From a virus: a stretch of DNA of 42,574 bases. A program made the translations under genes and the position numbers. The notes under the pieces are model-generated. The model saw nothing but the letters and a program-made list of their open reading frames with translations, had not been told where the DNA came from and made no database searches. The stretch covers positions 1 through 42,574 of the IMG/VR virus record IMGVR_UViG_3300017755_000013. The stretch is one strand, 5' to 3'. Below are positions 7,642 through 16,228 of this stretch, in pieces (position 1 is the first letter of the stretch; every line of letters starts with the position of its first letter).

Positions 7642-9956
7642 ATGCAGAGTTCAAGGTAATCAAGTCTGACGGTTCAAAAATGAACATTGACTTGGAAAAG
7701 ATTCATAGAATGATGGAGAAAGCTTGTAAAGATATTACAGGTGTATCAGAATCATCCGTCGAGATGAATAGTGGTTTACAATTTTATGATGGTATTACAA
7801 CAAAAGACATACAACAAATCCTTGTAAAAAGTGCAAGTGATTTAATTTCACTGGACAATCCAAACTATCAGTTTGTAGCTGCAAGATTATTACTATTTGG
7901 TGTACAGAAACAGGTCTTTAACACCAAGTGGAAAGACTCAGAAATCTATCCACCACTATTGGATATTATCAATAGAAATATAGATTACGGTGTGTATGAT
8001 AAAGACATTCTTAATTATTATACTGAAGATGAAATAAATCAGTGTAATAGGTTTATAAGACACCAAAGAGATTTAGACTTTACATATGCTGGTCTACAAC
8101 AAATTGTGGACAAGTATTTGGTACAAGACAGGTCAAGTAACACATTATATGAAACACCACAGTTCATGTACATGATGATTGCAATGACGTTATTTAAAGA
8201 TTATAAAGAGAGTAGATTAAGTTATGTCAAAGGATATTATGATGCCATATCACAGTTTAAAATTAACATACCCACACCCATCATGGCAGGGGTCAGAACT
8301 CCACTCAGACAATTTGCATCATGCGTCTTGGTTGACTCAGACGACACACTCGATTCAATCTTTTCGAGTGACATGGCAATCGGAAAATATGTTGCACAAA
8401 GAGCTGGAATTGGAATTAACGCAGGAAGAATTAGAGGAATTGGGTCAAAGATACGTGGTGGAGAAGTTCAACATACTGGAGTTGTCCCTTTTCTTAAGAA
8501 ATTTGAAGCAACGGTTAGGAGTTGCACACAAAATGGCGTCCGAGGTGGAAGTGCAACGGTACATTTCCCAATCTGGCATCAAGAAATCGAAGATATCCTC
8601 GTACTTAAAAACAATAAAGGAACAGAGGACAACAGAGTAAGAAAGTTAGATTACTCTATACAGATATCAGAACTATTCTATAAGAGATTCTTAAAGAATG
8701 AAGATATATCATTATTCTCACCACATGATGTTAAAGGTTTATACGAGGCGTTTGGAACGCCAGAGTTTGATGAACTCTATGAAAAGTATGAACGTGCAAC
8801 CAGTATTCCTAAACAGAAGATTGGTGCAAGAGAATTATTTACAAGTTTATTAAAAGAAAGAGCAGAGACTGGCCGTATTTACATTATGAATATAGACCAT
8901 TGCAATACGCATAGTAGTTTTATCGACAAGGTTAACATGAGTAACTTATGTCAAGAGATAACACTACCCACCGACCCTATCAGTCATATTGATGGGGAAG
9001 GTGAGATTGCGTTGTGCATCCTATCTGCAGTTAACATAGGTATCTTAAAGAACTTTGATGAACTTAGTACTTTATGTGACCTTGCAGTTAGAGGGTTAGA
9101 AGAACTAATAGACTATCAGAAATATCCAGTGATTGCAGCTGAGAAATCAACAAGAGCAAGACGTTCATTAGGAATAGGATACATTGGTCTTGCACATTTC
9201 CTTGCAAAGAATAAGGTTAAGTACGATGACCCCGAAGCACATAGATTAGTACATGAACTAACCGAGAGATTCCAGTACGAGTTATTAAAATCATCTAATC
9301 AGATTGCATCCGAGAAAGGTGCATGTGAATACTTCCATAAAACTAAGTATGCACAAGGAATATTACCCATCGATACCTATAAAAAGGATGTTGACAGTAT
9401 CACACCAAATGAGTTACAATGTGACTGGGATAAACTTAGAACATGCATCAAAGTACATGGTCTAAGACACTCAACTCTTACTGCACAGATGCCTTCAGAG
9501 TCCTCTAGCGTGGTCTCTAATGCAACGAATGGAGTAGAACCCCCTAGAGATTACCTTTCAGTCAAGAAAAGTAAAAAAGGAACCCTAAAACAGGTAGTTC
9601 CACAGTATAGTATACTTAAAAACAATTACACGTTACTATGGGATATGCCTAGTAATGAAGGATATATTAAAGTACTTGCAGTGATGCAAAAGTTCTTTGA
9701 CCAAGCGATTAGTGGTAACTGGTCTTACAACCCCGAAAATTATGACAAGGGTGAAGTACCAGTATCAGTCATGGCTCAAGACATGTTGAACACATACAAG
9801 TATGGATGGAAGACATCATATTACCAAAACACAATGGATGGTAAAGTAGAGGATGTAGTTACAGACCCTAATTCAGCGTCTAATGATTACATACCACCAA
9901 TGATGCATTCTGCACCAAGTGAAGATGAGGAAGATTGCGATGCCTGTGCCATATGA
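7638..9956 (+). CDS. nrdA: Class Ia ribonucleotide reductase, alpha subunit
   Basis: It reduces ribonucleoside diphosphates to deoxy forms for phage DNA synthesis. The 772-residue length matches the family. An ATP-cone region occupies about residues 1-95. The redox pair is C229 and C460, and the radical-site Cys and Glu are C438 and E440 (NLCQE). A SYYQNT segment carries the radical-transfer tyrosines. The C-terminal shuttle pair is C767-x2-C770, so reduction by the nearby glutaredoxin is plausible. ATGA overlap with primase indicates coupling. The oxygenase gene starts inside its 3' end. Confidence 0.97.
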   Translation: MNAEFKVIKSDGSKMNIDLEKIHRMMEKACKDITGVSESSVEMNSGLQFYDGITTKDIQQILVKSASDLISLDNPNYQFVAARLLLFGVQKQVFNTKWKDSEIYPPLLDIINRNIDYGVYDKDILNYYTEDEINQCNRFIRHQRDLDFTYAGLQQIVDKYLVQDRSSNTLYETPQFMYMMIAMTLFKDYKESRLSYVKGYYDAISQFKINIPTPIMAGVRTPLRQFASCVLVDSDDTLDSIFSSDMAIGKYVAQRAGIGINAGRIRGIGSKIRGGEVQHTGVVPFLKKFEATVRSCTQNGVRGGSATVHFPIWHQEIEDILVLKNNKGTEDNRVRKLDYSIQISELFYKRFLKNEDISLFSPHDVKGLYEAFGTPEFDELYEKYERATSIPKQKIGARELFTSLLKERAETGRIYIMNIDHCNTHSSFIDKVNMSNLCQEITLPTDPISHIDGEGEIALCILSAVNIGILKNFDELSTLCDLAVRGLEELIDYQKYPVIAAEKSTRARRSLGIGYIGLAHFLAKNKVKYDDPEAHRLVHELTERFQYELLKSSNQIASEKGACEYFHKTKYAQGILPIDTYKKDVDSITPNELQCDWDKLRTCIKVHGLRHSTLTAQMPSESSSVVSNATNGVEPPRDYLSVKKSKKGTLKQVVPQYSILKNNYTLLWDMPSNEGYIKVLAVMQKFFDQAISGNWSYNPENYDKGEVPVSVMAQDMLNTYKYGWKTSYYQNTMDGKVEDVVTDPNSASNDYIPPMMHSAPSEDEEDCDACAI

Positions 9957-10932
9957 TGAAAAGACTGTAATATATACGTATCCCGACGACGAGAGAATGG
10001 ATAAGGATGGAGAGAACCATTTAAGAATAAGTGGTAGAACCAATCAACTAACTTGGGACTTAATGAAAGACAGGTTTGTTGTCTTACGTAATTTCATTCC
10101 TAAAGATATTATTAACTTATCATTAGATACATGGAAGACTATTGAACACAATGGTGCATGGGATGAAGCAATATTCAAAAGAGAACATGAAATCACTCAA
10201 AACTCACCTAAAGATTCTTTAGGAAAATCTAAAGCTAATTACTGCACTCCGATGGCAGTTTCCCTACATAGATGGCTAAAGGAAAAATTAGATAACGTAA
10301 TTGATATGGGGTTAAGAGAAACATACTCTTACACTCGGAAATATGAAAGAGGTGCATATCTAAGAGCTCACACTGATAGACCATCATGTGAAATAAGTGC
10401 AACAATCTGTTTAGATTATAAAACAGATGATAATGCACCATGGAAGATATGGGTACAGAATGATGATAACTATGTCGACATGGGTTGCATGGATGAAGTG
10501 TATGATATATCTCAAGGGATATCACATAGAAATAGAAGAGGTATTCCAATAAGTTTAGAGCCTGGTGATGTTTTATTATATCAAGGGCCTAATGTAATAC
10601 ACTGGAGAGATTACTTAGTAGGTGACTACTCGTATCACATCTTCTTACACTTCTTCAATGAAGATAGTAAGTTGTTGAACATAGACAAAATGCATACAGA
10701 TATGGAAGACCATTTTGCACTATCGTTTGATGGAAGACCACATAGATATGCAGATGAGACATATAATGTTGAAACTGGTGTATATAATGATGCAGAAACA
10801 GGTAAAACCAAAAAAAGGTTTAAAGAGTTTGCAAACATATATCATAACGTAGTAGATAAGAAAGCTAACTTTGCAAATAATTATGATGATTTTGAATTAG
10901 ACACAAGAAAAAAGAGGGCCGTGAAGGAATGA
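9940..10932 (+). CDS. 2OG-Fe(II) oxygenase-like protein between nrdA and nrdB
   Basis: The double-stranded beta-helix oxygenase pattern is visible: H144-x-D146 (HTD) within YLRAHTDRPS, a GDVLLYQG strand and a distal H221 in VIHW. An expected basic residue for 2-oxoglutarate is not obvious after YSYHIFLHFF, so cosubstrate use is uncertain. I chose ATG 9940 because AGGAA lies 7 nt upstream; an in-frame ATG at 9919 lacks this. The gene overlaps nrdA by 17 nt and nrdB by 4 nt. An oxygenase between the reductase subunits is seen in marine T4-like phages. The substrate is unknown. Confidence 0.78.
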   Translation: MPVPYDEKTVIYTYPDDERMDKDGENHLRISGRTNQLTWDLMKDRFVVLRNFIPKDIINLSLDTWKTIEHNGAWDEAIFKREHEITQNSPKDSLGKSKANYCTPMAVSLHRWLKEKLDNVIDMGLRETYSYTRKYERGAYLRAHTDRPSCEISATICLDYKTDDNAPWKIWVQNDDNYVDMGCMDEVYDISQGISHRNRRGIPISLEPGDVLLYQGPNVIHWRDYLVGDYSYHIFLHFFNEDSKLLNIDKMHTDMEDHFALSFDGRPHRYADETYNVETGVYNDAETGKTKKRFKEFANIYHNVVDKKANFANNYDDFELDTRKKRAVKE

Positions 10933-12026
10933 CAGTATTTAACAAAAAAAATGTAGATTTTACAAAAGAGTCCATGTTCTTCGGTGAGGAATTAAACACG
11001 CAAAGATTTGACACATTCAAGTATCCTATATTTGACAAACTAACACAGACACAACTATCATTCTTTTGGAGACCCGAAGAGGTATCCCTACAGAAAGATA
11101 GAGGTGATTACCAAACACTTTCTGACGCACAGAAACACATCTTTACCTCTAACTTGAGGTATCAAACTTTACTCGACTCAGTTCAAGGAAGAGCTCCATC
11201 CATAGCATTCTTACCGTTTGTGAGCCTGCCTGAACTTGAGTCTTGTATTATCACATGGGATTTCATGGAGACTATTCATTCACGAAGTTATACTCATATT
11301 ATAAAGAATGTTTATAGTGACCCTAGTGAGATATTTGACACAATCCTAGACGAACCAGCAATTGTAGCTAGAGCAGAACAGGTAACAGAAAAGTATGATA
11401 AGTTTATACAACTAGGAAGACGTAGATTACTAGGTCTTAAAGTTGATGATTACGAGCTTAAGAAAGCATTATACCTTGCATTGGTATCAGTTAACATCTT
11501 AGAAGGAGTTCGTTTCTTCGTATCCTTTGCATGTTCTTTTGCATTTGGTGAGTTAAAACAGATGGAAGGAAGTGCAAAAATCATATCTCTTATTGCAAGA
11601 GACGAAGCACAACATCTTGCAATCACACAACACATTCTTAAAGCTTATAAGAAACAAGAGAACGACAAAATGATGTTAAAAATCATGAAAGAATGTGAAG
11701 AGGAAGTATATGATATGTATCGTGATGCAGTCCAACAAGAAAAGGATTGGGCAGACTTCTTATTTAAGGATGGTTCTATGATTGGACTATCTACTGCATT
11801 ACTTGGACAATACGTAGAGTACACAGCAAACAAAAGATTACGTGCATTGGGTCTGAATCCATTGTTTGATATCTCTTCAACAAACAACCCTTTACCTTGG
11901 ACATCACATTGGTTCAACAGTAGAGGATTACAGAATGCACCACAAGAGACGGAAATAGAATCCTATCTAATTGGGGGTATAAAACAGGACGTAGACGACG
12001 ATACGTTTGAAGGCTTTGAGTTGTAA
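10929..12026 (+). CDS. nrdB: Class Ia ribonucleotide reductase, beta subunit
   Basis: It houses the diiron-tyrosyl radical cofactor for NrdA. The iron ligands and radical Tyr are readable: D83, E114, H117, Y121 (ETIHSRSYTH), E192, E226 and H229 (RDEAQH). The Tyr is intact, so the enzyme should be class Ia. The acidic tail ends in DDDTFEGFEL, the type of peptide that docks to NrdA. Length (365) is normal. It starts by ATGA overlap with the oxygenase and ends by TAATG overlap with the QueC-like gene. Confidence 0.97.
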   Translation: MTVFNKKNVDFTKESMFFGEELNTQRFDTFKYPIFDKLTQTQLSFFWRPEEVSLQKDRGDYQTLSDAQKHIFTSNLRYQTLLDSVQGRAPSIAFLPFVSLPELESCIITWDFMETIHSRSYTHIIKNVYSDPSEIFDTILDEPAIVARAEQVTEKYDKFIQLGRRRLLGLKVDDYELKKALYLALVSVNILEGVRFFVSFACSFAFGELKQMEGSAKIISLIARDEAQHLAITQHILKAYKKQENDKMMLKIMKECEEEVYDMYRDAVQQEKDWADFLFKDGSMIGLSTALLGQYVEYTANKRLRALGLNPLFDISSTNNPLPWTSHWFNSRGLQNAPQETEIESYLIGGIKQDVDDDTFEGFEL

Positions 12027-12637
12027 TGCACGATTGTGTTGTCATGTTCAGTGGTGGGGTTGAATCTACTGCTTTATTAAACTGGTGTGTAGAGAAAGGT
12101 AAGAAACCTATTGCACTACATTCACTATGGGACAACCCCATCACAACAGCAAATCAACTACATAGTAATATTACACAGATATGTGATATGTTGGATGTAG
12201 ATTTGATTACTCATGAGCATCCTAAATATGACCATGATGAAAGGTCAGAAGAATACTTTCATTCTGCTAGACATTGGTCAATTGCATGTTTAAGTGCATT
12301 GACTCAGTTCCCACATATAGAAGAATACTATTGGGGTGTGAACAGTGGGATGATAAACTATGCAGATGACCATAAACACTATTCTGATTGGCCATGGGTG
12401 CCACGTGCATGGGAGTTTCAAATAGTATTTGAATTCTATGCAAGGTTGATGAACAAGAATCACAACTACAGACTTTATCCACCTCTTGGTGGAATGACCA
12501 AGATGGAACAGTGGTCATCAATACCAGTGGATATAAGACAATACGTCAATTCATGTGCATTAGGTTACCCAAACCAATGTGGTGAATGTGACAAATGCTT
12601 GGAATATAAACATTTAACAAAAATATCGGGATTTTAA
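12026..12637 (+). CDS. QueC-like PP-loop ATPase (7-cyano-7-deazaguanine synthase family)
   Basis: The PP-loop SGGVES (9-14) is at the N-terminus. A C-terminal zinc site C177, C185, C188, C191 (CGECDKC) and a GVN...PPLGGMTKMEQW core match QueC, which converts 7-carboxy-7-deazaguanine to preQ0. Phages use preQ0 derivatives to modify DNA or to feed tRNA queuosine synthesis. No queD, queE, folE or DNA-inserting transglycosylase is visible here, so the product's fate is unknown. The gene is coupled to nrdB (TAATG), which favours a link with nucleotide metabolism. Confidence 0.75.
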   Translation: MHDCVVMFSGGVESTALLNWCVEKGKKPIALHSLWDNPITTANQLHSNITQICDMLDVDLITHEHPKYDHDERSEEYFHSARHWSIACLSALTQFPHIEEYYWGVNSGMINYADDHKHYSDWPWVPRAWEFQIVFEFYARLMNKNHNYRLYPPLGGMTKMEQWSSIPVDIRQYVNSCALGYPNQCGECDKCLEYKHLTKISGF

Positions 12638-12638
12638 T

Positions 12639-12893
12639 ATGATAGAAATATTTGGAAAAACACAATGTCCATTCTGTGATAAAGCAAAAGCTTTATGTGA
12701 GAAAGAAGGACTAGAATACACTTACAAACAGTTGGACACAGACTTCACAAGAGAAGAACTCTTTGAAGAGTTTCCAACTGCAAGAACCTTTCCACAAATC
12801 AGAGTCAGAGAAACAGAAAATACTTGGACTTACATAGGTGGATATGACAAACTTGCAGAGTTCGTAAAACACGGAGACGTTTGGGAAGACTAA
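12639..12893 (+). CDS. nrdC: Glutaredoxin
   Basis: The 84-residue product has the glutaredoxin active site CPFC at about residues 11-14. TFPQIRV carries the cis-proline, and the GGYDKL glutathione-binding segment follows. It most likely reduces the C-terminal Cys pair of the phage ribonucleotide reductase, as T4 NrdC does; the neighbouring nrdAB genes support this. It begins 2 nt after the QueC-like gene and overlaps the next start (TAATG). Confidence 0.92.
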   Translation: MIEIFGKTQCPFCDKAKALCEKEGLEYTYKQLDTDFTREELFEEFPTARTFPQIRVRETENTWTYIGGYDKLAEFVKHGDVWED

Positions 12894-13132
12894 TGAAACA
12901 AGTTCATGTATATCTCAATGTAAAACATAGCCAGACAGCTATAGATTTAAGACTTGAGCATATTGCAAGAACACTTGATAAAGATTTAGTAGAGATTAGA
13001 ATTTACACGTGTGGGGAAGATTTCTTTAAAAAAGATATTGATAGACCACTACCATTCGGAATGATTGATGGTAAAGCTAAATCAAATGATAACTTTTTCA
13101 AGGAAATCGTAGGAGATAAAGTTGAAGATTAG
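12893..13132 (+). CDS. Small hypothetical protein
   Basis: The 79-residue product starts at the ATG overlapping the glutaredoxin stop codon; an in-frame ATG 12 nt upstream is less likely because it lies inside the glutaredoxin gene. The N-terminal beta-strand KQVHVYLNV and a single Cys (YTCGEDFF) are the only notable features. I recognise no family. Near its 3' end is an AGGAG that appears to serve a short zinc-ribbon gene. Confidence 0.65.
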   Translation: MKQVHVYLNVKHSQTAIDLRLEHIARTLDKDLVEIRIYTCGEDFFKKDIDRPLPFGMIDGKAKSNDNFFKEIVGDKVED

Positions 13133-13274
13133 ATTACACTGCAACGACTGTAAATCAGAGTGCATAGTAGAACATGAAATGGATTCACACCAGTATGGAA
13201 TCGAACATTGTCCATTTTGTGGCGCACAAATGGATGAAGATACAATAGAAGAGGTATTTGAATACGACGATTAG
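13122..13274 (+). CDS. Short zinc-ribbon protein (TTG start)
   Basis: This 50-residue frame has two CxxC pairs, C7-x2-C10 and C30-x2-C33 (CPFCGAQM), the classic zinc ribbon. A strong AGGAG at 13111-13115 sits 6 nt before TTG 13122; no ATG occurs before the first Cys pair. The gene overlaps the previous one by 11 nt. The acidic tail is DEDTIEEVFEYDD. Its small size and zinc ribbon suggest a nucleic-acid- or protein-binding accessory factor. The start codon is inferred from the ribosome-binding site. Confidence 0.7.
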   Translation: MKIRLHCNDCKSECIVEHEMDSHQYGIEHCPFCGAQMDEDTIEEVFEYDD

Positions 13275-13278
13275 GGCC

Positions 13279-13308
13279 TTGACTACAAGGTAGATTTTTT
13301 GATATAAT
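13279..13308 (+). promoter_or_regulatory. Sigma70-like promoter, -10 box touching an ATG
   Basis: TTGACT (13279-13284), 18-nt spacer, TATAAT (13303-13308). ATG 13309 abuts the -10 box, so that ATG cannot be in the transcript from this promoter. The true start is probably TTG 13342, which has AAGGAA 9 nt upstream. Confidence 0.75.
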
Positions 13309-13341
13309 ATGACACAACTGAGAAGAAAGGAACATTACCCC

Positions 13342-13752
13342 TTGATTGACATTCAAATAAATGGTCAAATTGCACAAAAACGTCGAATTCGTACCTTTGT
13401 GAAGTCCTGTATTGCCTATCTTTCCCCTAAATTACGTAGGGATATAACCATAGAACTAAATGTTATAACTAGATGTGAGAATAATCACTATGCTTTATGT
13501 TGGGGTGACCGTGATGAGGTCATTATAGAGATTGCACGTGGTAGTAATGGACTAGAATTCACTCTAGAAGACCAAATGTTGAATCTTGCACATGAATTAG
13601 TTCATGCAAAACAATTCTTAACTGGACAACTCAGTCCAGTTCGTCAAAAATGGAAGAAAAAGGACTACTCTAAGGCACCATATAGCCGTCAACCTTGGGA
13701 GCGAGAAGCCTACGCAAAGGAAGAAAAACTGTATAAAATATTTTGGGAATAA
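13342..13752 (+). CDS. SprT-like zinc metallopeptidase
   Basis: A zinc-binding HExxH motif (HELVH, in LNLAHELVHAKQ) lies in the middle and WEREAYAKE follows near the C-terminus, giving a likely third ligand as in SprT/minimal gluzincin folds. The protein has about 136 residues from TTG 13342. The in-frame ATG at 13309 touches a TATAAT box and cannot be transcribed from it. AAGGAA 9 nt before the TTG supports the later start. The target is unknown; SprT relatives act on DNA-protein crosslinks or chaperone-type substrates. Confidence 0.75.
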   Translation: MIDIQINGQIAQKRRIRTFVKSCIAYLSPKLRRDITIELNVITRCENNHYALCWGDRDEVIIEIARGSNGLEFTLEDQMLNLAHELVHAKQFLTGQLSPVRQKWKKKDYSKAPYSRQPWEREAYAKEEKLYKIFWE

Positions 13753-13764
13753 GCCCGAAATGCC

Positions 13765-13794
13765 TTGACAACAGGGCCGAAAGAGTGTTATACT
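13765..13794 (+). promoter_or_regulatory. Sigma70-like promoter (TTGACA-18-TATACT), leaderless geometry
   Basis: A perfect TTGACA (13765-13770), 18-nt spacer and TATACT (13789-13794). The ATG at 13801 follows after exactly 6 nt, so the predicted transcript starts on the A of the start codon. Confidence 0.8.
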
Positions 13795-13800
13795 ATACGT

Positions 13801-14310
13801 ATGGAAAATAAGAGAGTAAAGATAAAAAGAATCTTCATCGATATGGATGGAGTATTAGCCGATTTCAACACTGGTGTTGAAAAACTAACAGGGAGAGAAT
13901 TCCCTAACACCGACCAAGGTCATAATGACTATGACTTAAGGAAGGAAGAGTTAACAAACAAAAGACTGTTCAGAATGTTACCACCTATGCCTGATATGCA
14001 TGAATTGGTTGGTTACGTTAGACACACTAAACTACCGTGGGAAATACTCACTGCAGCTGGTGTTATAAACAGAGAGTTGGTTGTGTATGATAAGAACGAG
14101 TGGATTAAAGAACATGTTAGTCCTACTGTTGTTGTTACTTGTACTATGACTGGTAGTCAGAAAGGTATGTTTGCAATCAAAGGAAGTGTCCTTATTGATG
14201 ACAGACAAAAGAACCTTGATGCATGGGTAGAACATGGTGGTATTGGAATACTACACACTAGTGCAGCTGATACAATTGCACAACTTAAAGTATTAAGAAA
14301 TGGTGACTAA
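13801..14310 (+). CDS. HAD-family 5'(3')-deoxyribonucleotidase
   Basis: The 169-residue enzyme has the HAD nucleophile motif DMDGVLADF (D14, D16), an ILTAA segment carrying the second motif, and a C-terminal LIDDRQKNLDAW acidic loop, as in the NT5C family. It would dephosphorylate (deoxy)nucleoside monophosphates and balance pools beside the reductase genes. The start is fixed by the promoter just upstream. No Shine-Dalgarno precedes the ATG. Its stop codon is followed immediately by tRNA-Arg. Confidence 0.85.
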   Translation: MENKRVKIKRIFIDMDGVLADFNTGVEKLTGREFPNTDQGHNDYDLRKEELTNKRLFRMLPPMPDMHELVGYVRHTKLPWEILTAAGVINRELVVYDKNEWIKEHVSPTVVVTCTMTGSQKGMFAIKGSVLIDDRQKNLDAWVEHGGIGILHTSAADTIAQLKVLRNGD

Positions 14311-14387
14311 GGGGTTGTAGCTCAATCGGATAGAGCAACTGCCTTCTAAGCAGTAGGTTATAGGTTCGATTCCTATCAGTCCCGCCA
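14311..14387 (+). tRNA. tRNA-Arg (anticodon TCT)
   Basis: The cloverleaf is complete. Acceptor GGGGTTG/CAGTCCC has two wobble pairs. The anticodon stem ACTGC/GCAGT closes CTTCTAA, the T-arm is ATAGG-TTCGATT-CCTAT, and CCA is encoded. It reads AGA, plainly the dominant Arg codon in these genes. Confidence 0.96.
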
Positions 14388-14402
14388 CCATTTCTAAACA
14401 CA

Positions 14403-14435
14403 CTAAATAAGAGTAAGGAATAATCCTTACTTTTT
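14403..14435 (+). terminator. CTAAATA box followed by intrinsic terminator-like hairpin
   Basis: GTAAGGA (14413-14419), loop ATAA, TCCTTAC (14424-14430), then five Ts (14431-14435): a short, plausible intrinsic terminator after tRNA-Arg. CTAAATA at 14403-14409 lies just before it. A late transcript from that box would begin inside the hairpin, so the two signals may act at different times. Confidence 0.55.
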
Positions 14436-14445
14436 GGTATATATT

Positions 14446-15069
14446 ATGGAAACACAAAATAGATTTGCAGAAGATAGACACATAGAAGACCTTGGAGAAC
14501 ATGTTCTCCTTTATCGTGGTTGGACAGACGACGAGTTCATAGACTATGTCATGGGAATATACAAAAAATGTGAAGCCAGAGGTTTAACACTTCCAAGAGC
14601 TCATTACGACACAACTTTAATAACAAAAAAGAGTGATGACGCAATCAGCATGACTTCAGTACCCGAGTCATACTTCGGTAGTCAGATGAATAGAATACTA
14701 TCTATCTTTGAAGAACCCGATGGTGTTATCGATGAGTGGTTTCAAAAGTACCCAGTCCAAGATAACTACAGAGGTCTTATGGTCAGTGGTGCAAAAATTC
14801 AAAAGACATTACCACAACAAGGATATCATATCTGGCATTGTGAACACTGTAATTGTCCATCTAGTTCTAAATCCCTACTTGCATGGGCAATCTTCCTTAA
14901 TGACGTTGAGGAAGGTGGAGAGTTAGAATTCCTATACCAATCATTACGTATCAAACCCAAAAAAGGTGACATAGTATTGTGGCCTGCTGGTTTCACTCAT
15001 ATGCATAGAGGTAATCCACCTCTCAAAGGAGAGAAATATATAGTAACAGGATGGATAGACTATGCTTAA
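14446..15069 (+). CDS. 2OG-Fe(II) oxygenase-like protein with HxE motif
   Basis: The P4H-like C-terminal half is clear: WHCEH (H131-x-E133), GGELEFL, KPKKGDIVLWPAGFTH with a distal His near 185, and a basic K197 in KYIVTGW. The metal site reads HxE rather than the usual HxD, as in some marine phage members. I chose ATG 14446; the frame extends upstream only to a TTG inside the hairpin's T-run. No strong Shine-Dalgarno is visible. It overlaps the next start by 8 nt. The substrate is unknown. Confidence 0.82.
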   Translation: METQNRFAEDRHIEDLGEHVLLYRGWTDDEFIDYVMGIYKKCEARGLTLPRAHYDTTLITKKSDDAISMTSVPESYFGSQMNRILSIFEEPDGVIDEWFQKYPVQDNYRGLMVSGAKIQKTLPQQGYHIWHCEHCNCPSSSKSLLAWAIFLNDVEEGGELEFLYQSLRIKPKKGDIVLWPAGFTHMHRGNPPLKGEKYIVTGWIDYA

Positions 15070-15334
15070 CAAACTATGGAATAAGATAAAAGAATTACTG
15101 AAGAGATTTTTTTGGTTCATTTGGACATGGATTAAACATCTCTTTAAAGCAGAATACAAGATTACCATTTACAGACAATCTGAGGGTGGTAACATGTACA
15201 AGTCGGAATATATGTCAAGAAATATCATGGTAAATAGACCGAAACATTTAAAATTCAAAGACTATGAAACTAAGAACGTTATAGAAATACGTTCAGTTCT
15301 AGGACTTGAAGTAAAAATTGAGGAGATAGATTAA
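15062..15334 (+). CDS. Small membrane-associated hypothetical protein
   Basis: The 90-residue product has an aromatic, basic N-terminal helix (about residues 12-28: LLKRFFWFIWTWIKHLF) that could insert in or lie on the membrane, followed by a soluble beta-rich part. It overlaps both neighbours, with its stop TAA sharing a base with the next ATG. It precedes the spanin pair, so a lysis-related role is possible but unproven. Confidence 0.6.
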   Translation: MLNKLWNKIKELLKRFFWFIWTWIKHLFKAEYKITIYRQSEGGNMYKSEYMSRNIMVNRPKHLKFKDYETKNVIEIRSVLGLEVKIEEID

Positions 15335-15723
15335 TGAATCAGTTAACTATGGGTCTTCTAGTAGCAGTGGGATTGTTTTGTTTCTTTTTGTATAATGAGA
15401 ATCAAACACTTACACAAAATAACATTAAGTTAGAAGCTGCAGTAGAAGAACAACAACGTGCCATGGAAGTGATGAAAGAGAACTTTGAAAAACAAGGGAA
15501 AGCATTGCAGAACATGAGTCGTAAAAATGCATCGATTGAAGCAGAAAAGGCGGAGTATCTACAAATATTCCAAAGACATAATTTAAGCGCTCTTGCAGTT
15601 GCAAAGCCTGGCATAATGACAGGAAAGGTCAATCGTGCAACGGATAGAGTATTTGAGGGAATCGAAGATGATACAAAGGAAATATATAACCTTGATGAGT
15701 CTAATCGCACTGATAACGATTAG
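15334..15723 (+). CDS. Probable inner-membrane spanin (Rz-like)
   Basis: The 129-residue product has one N-terminal transmembrane segment (about 4-20) and a following charged coiled coil, EEQQRAMEVMKENFEKQGKA, the standard i-spanin layout. The 3' end overlaps a lipoprotein gene in another frame, as in Rz/Rz1 pairs. Together they would link inner and outer membranes and fuse them at lysis. The call rests on architecture and gene overlap, not on sequence recognition. Confidence 0.7.
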   Translation: MNQLTMGLLVAVGLFCFFLYNENQTLTQNNIKLEAAVEEQQRAMEVMKENFEKQGKALQNMSRKNASIEAEKAEYLQIFQRHNLSALAVAKPGIMTGKVNRATDRVFEGIEDDTKEIYNLDESNRTDND

Positions 15724-16228
15724 TGGATGCTCGTTAATTGGAACGAAACAAGTAGAGATAGTATCTAAACCATTAGAAATAGATATAATTCAACCTACAC
15801 TTCCAAGACCTATTGAAATGACATCACCTAATTGGTATGTCGTATCTGAGGCAAAGAAAGACAATCTATGTGTTGCAACATTATCGTATGACCCTAAAAG
15901 ATTCGAAGAGAAAGACGGAGTACAAGTAGAAAAACTTAAACGTCCTAAGACATGTAACCTTGAGGACAGAGACAATCCCGAGTGGCCAGTCGATTACTCA
16001 CATCTTGACTATTTCTTAGATGAAATGAAAGAACAGAATGGTGGTGAGGTTGTATTTGTTGCAACGACTATAGGTGATTATCAAGTCATGAGTGCAAATA
16101 TGCAAGAACTCAAACGATACATCAAACAGTTAGGAGAAGTAGTTGTATACTACAGAGACGTAACTATCAAAACACCCAAGGGTAACGAAAAGGGGGTTGC
16201 AGTACAGATAGAGAAAAAGAATGACTAA
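15668..16228 (+). CDS. Probable outer-membrane spanin lipoprotein
   Basis: The product has a lipoprotein signal peptide with lipobox ISGC, lipidated Cys at residue 21. I chose ATG 15668 because GAGGG lies about 8 nt upstream and it begins the signal peptide; an upstream in-frame GTG would put extra charged residues before it. The mature part (about 165 residues) is longer than typical Rz1. Its C-terminal VATTIGDYQVMSANMQELK resembles a segment found in phage proteins annotated as spanin-like. It overlaps the i-spanin gene by 56 nt. Confidence 0.68.
   Translation: MIQRKYITLMSLIALITISGCSLIGTKQVEIVSKPLEIDIIQPTLPRPIEMTSPNWYVVSEAKKDNLCVATLSYDPKRFEEKDGVQVEKLKRPKTCNLEDRDNPEWPVDYSHLDYFLDEMKEQNGGEVVFVATTIGDYQVMSANMQELKRYIKQLGEVVVYYRDVTIKTPKGNEKGVAVQIEKKND

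Noticed and set aside
8224-8640. A 138-codon plus-strand frame inside nrdA
   Set aside because: It lies wholly within the well-conserved nrdA frame, has no ribosome-binding site and looks like no known protein.
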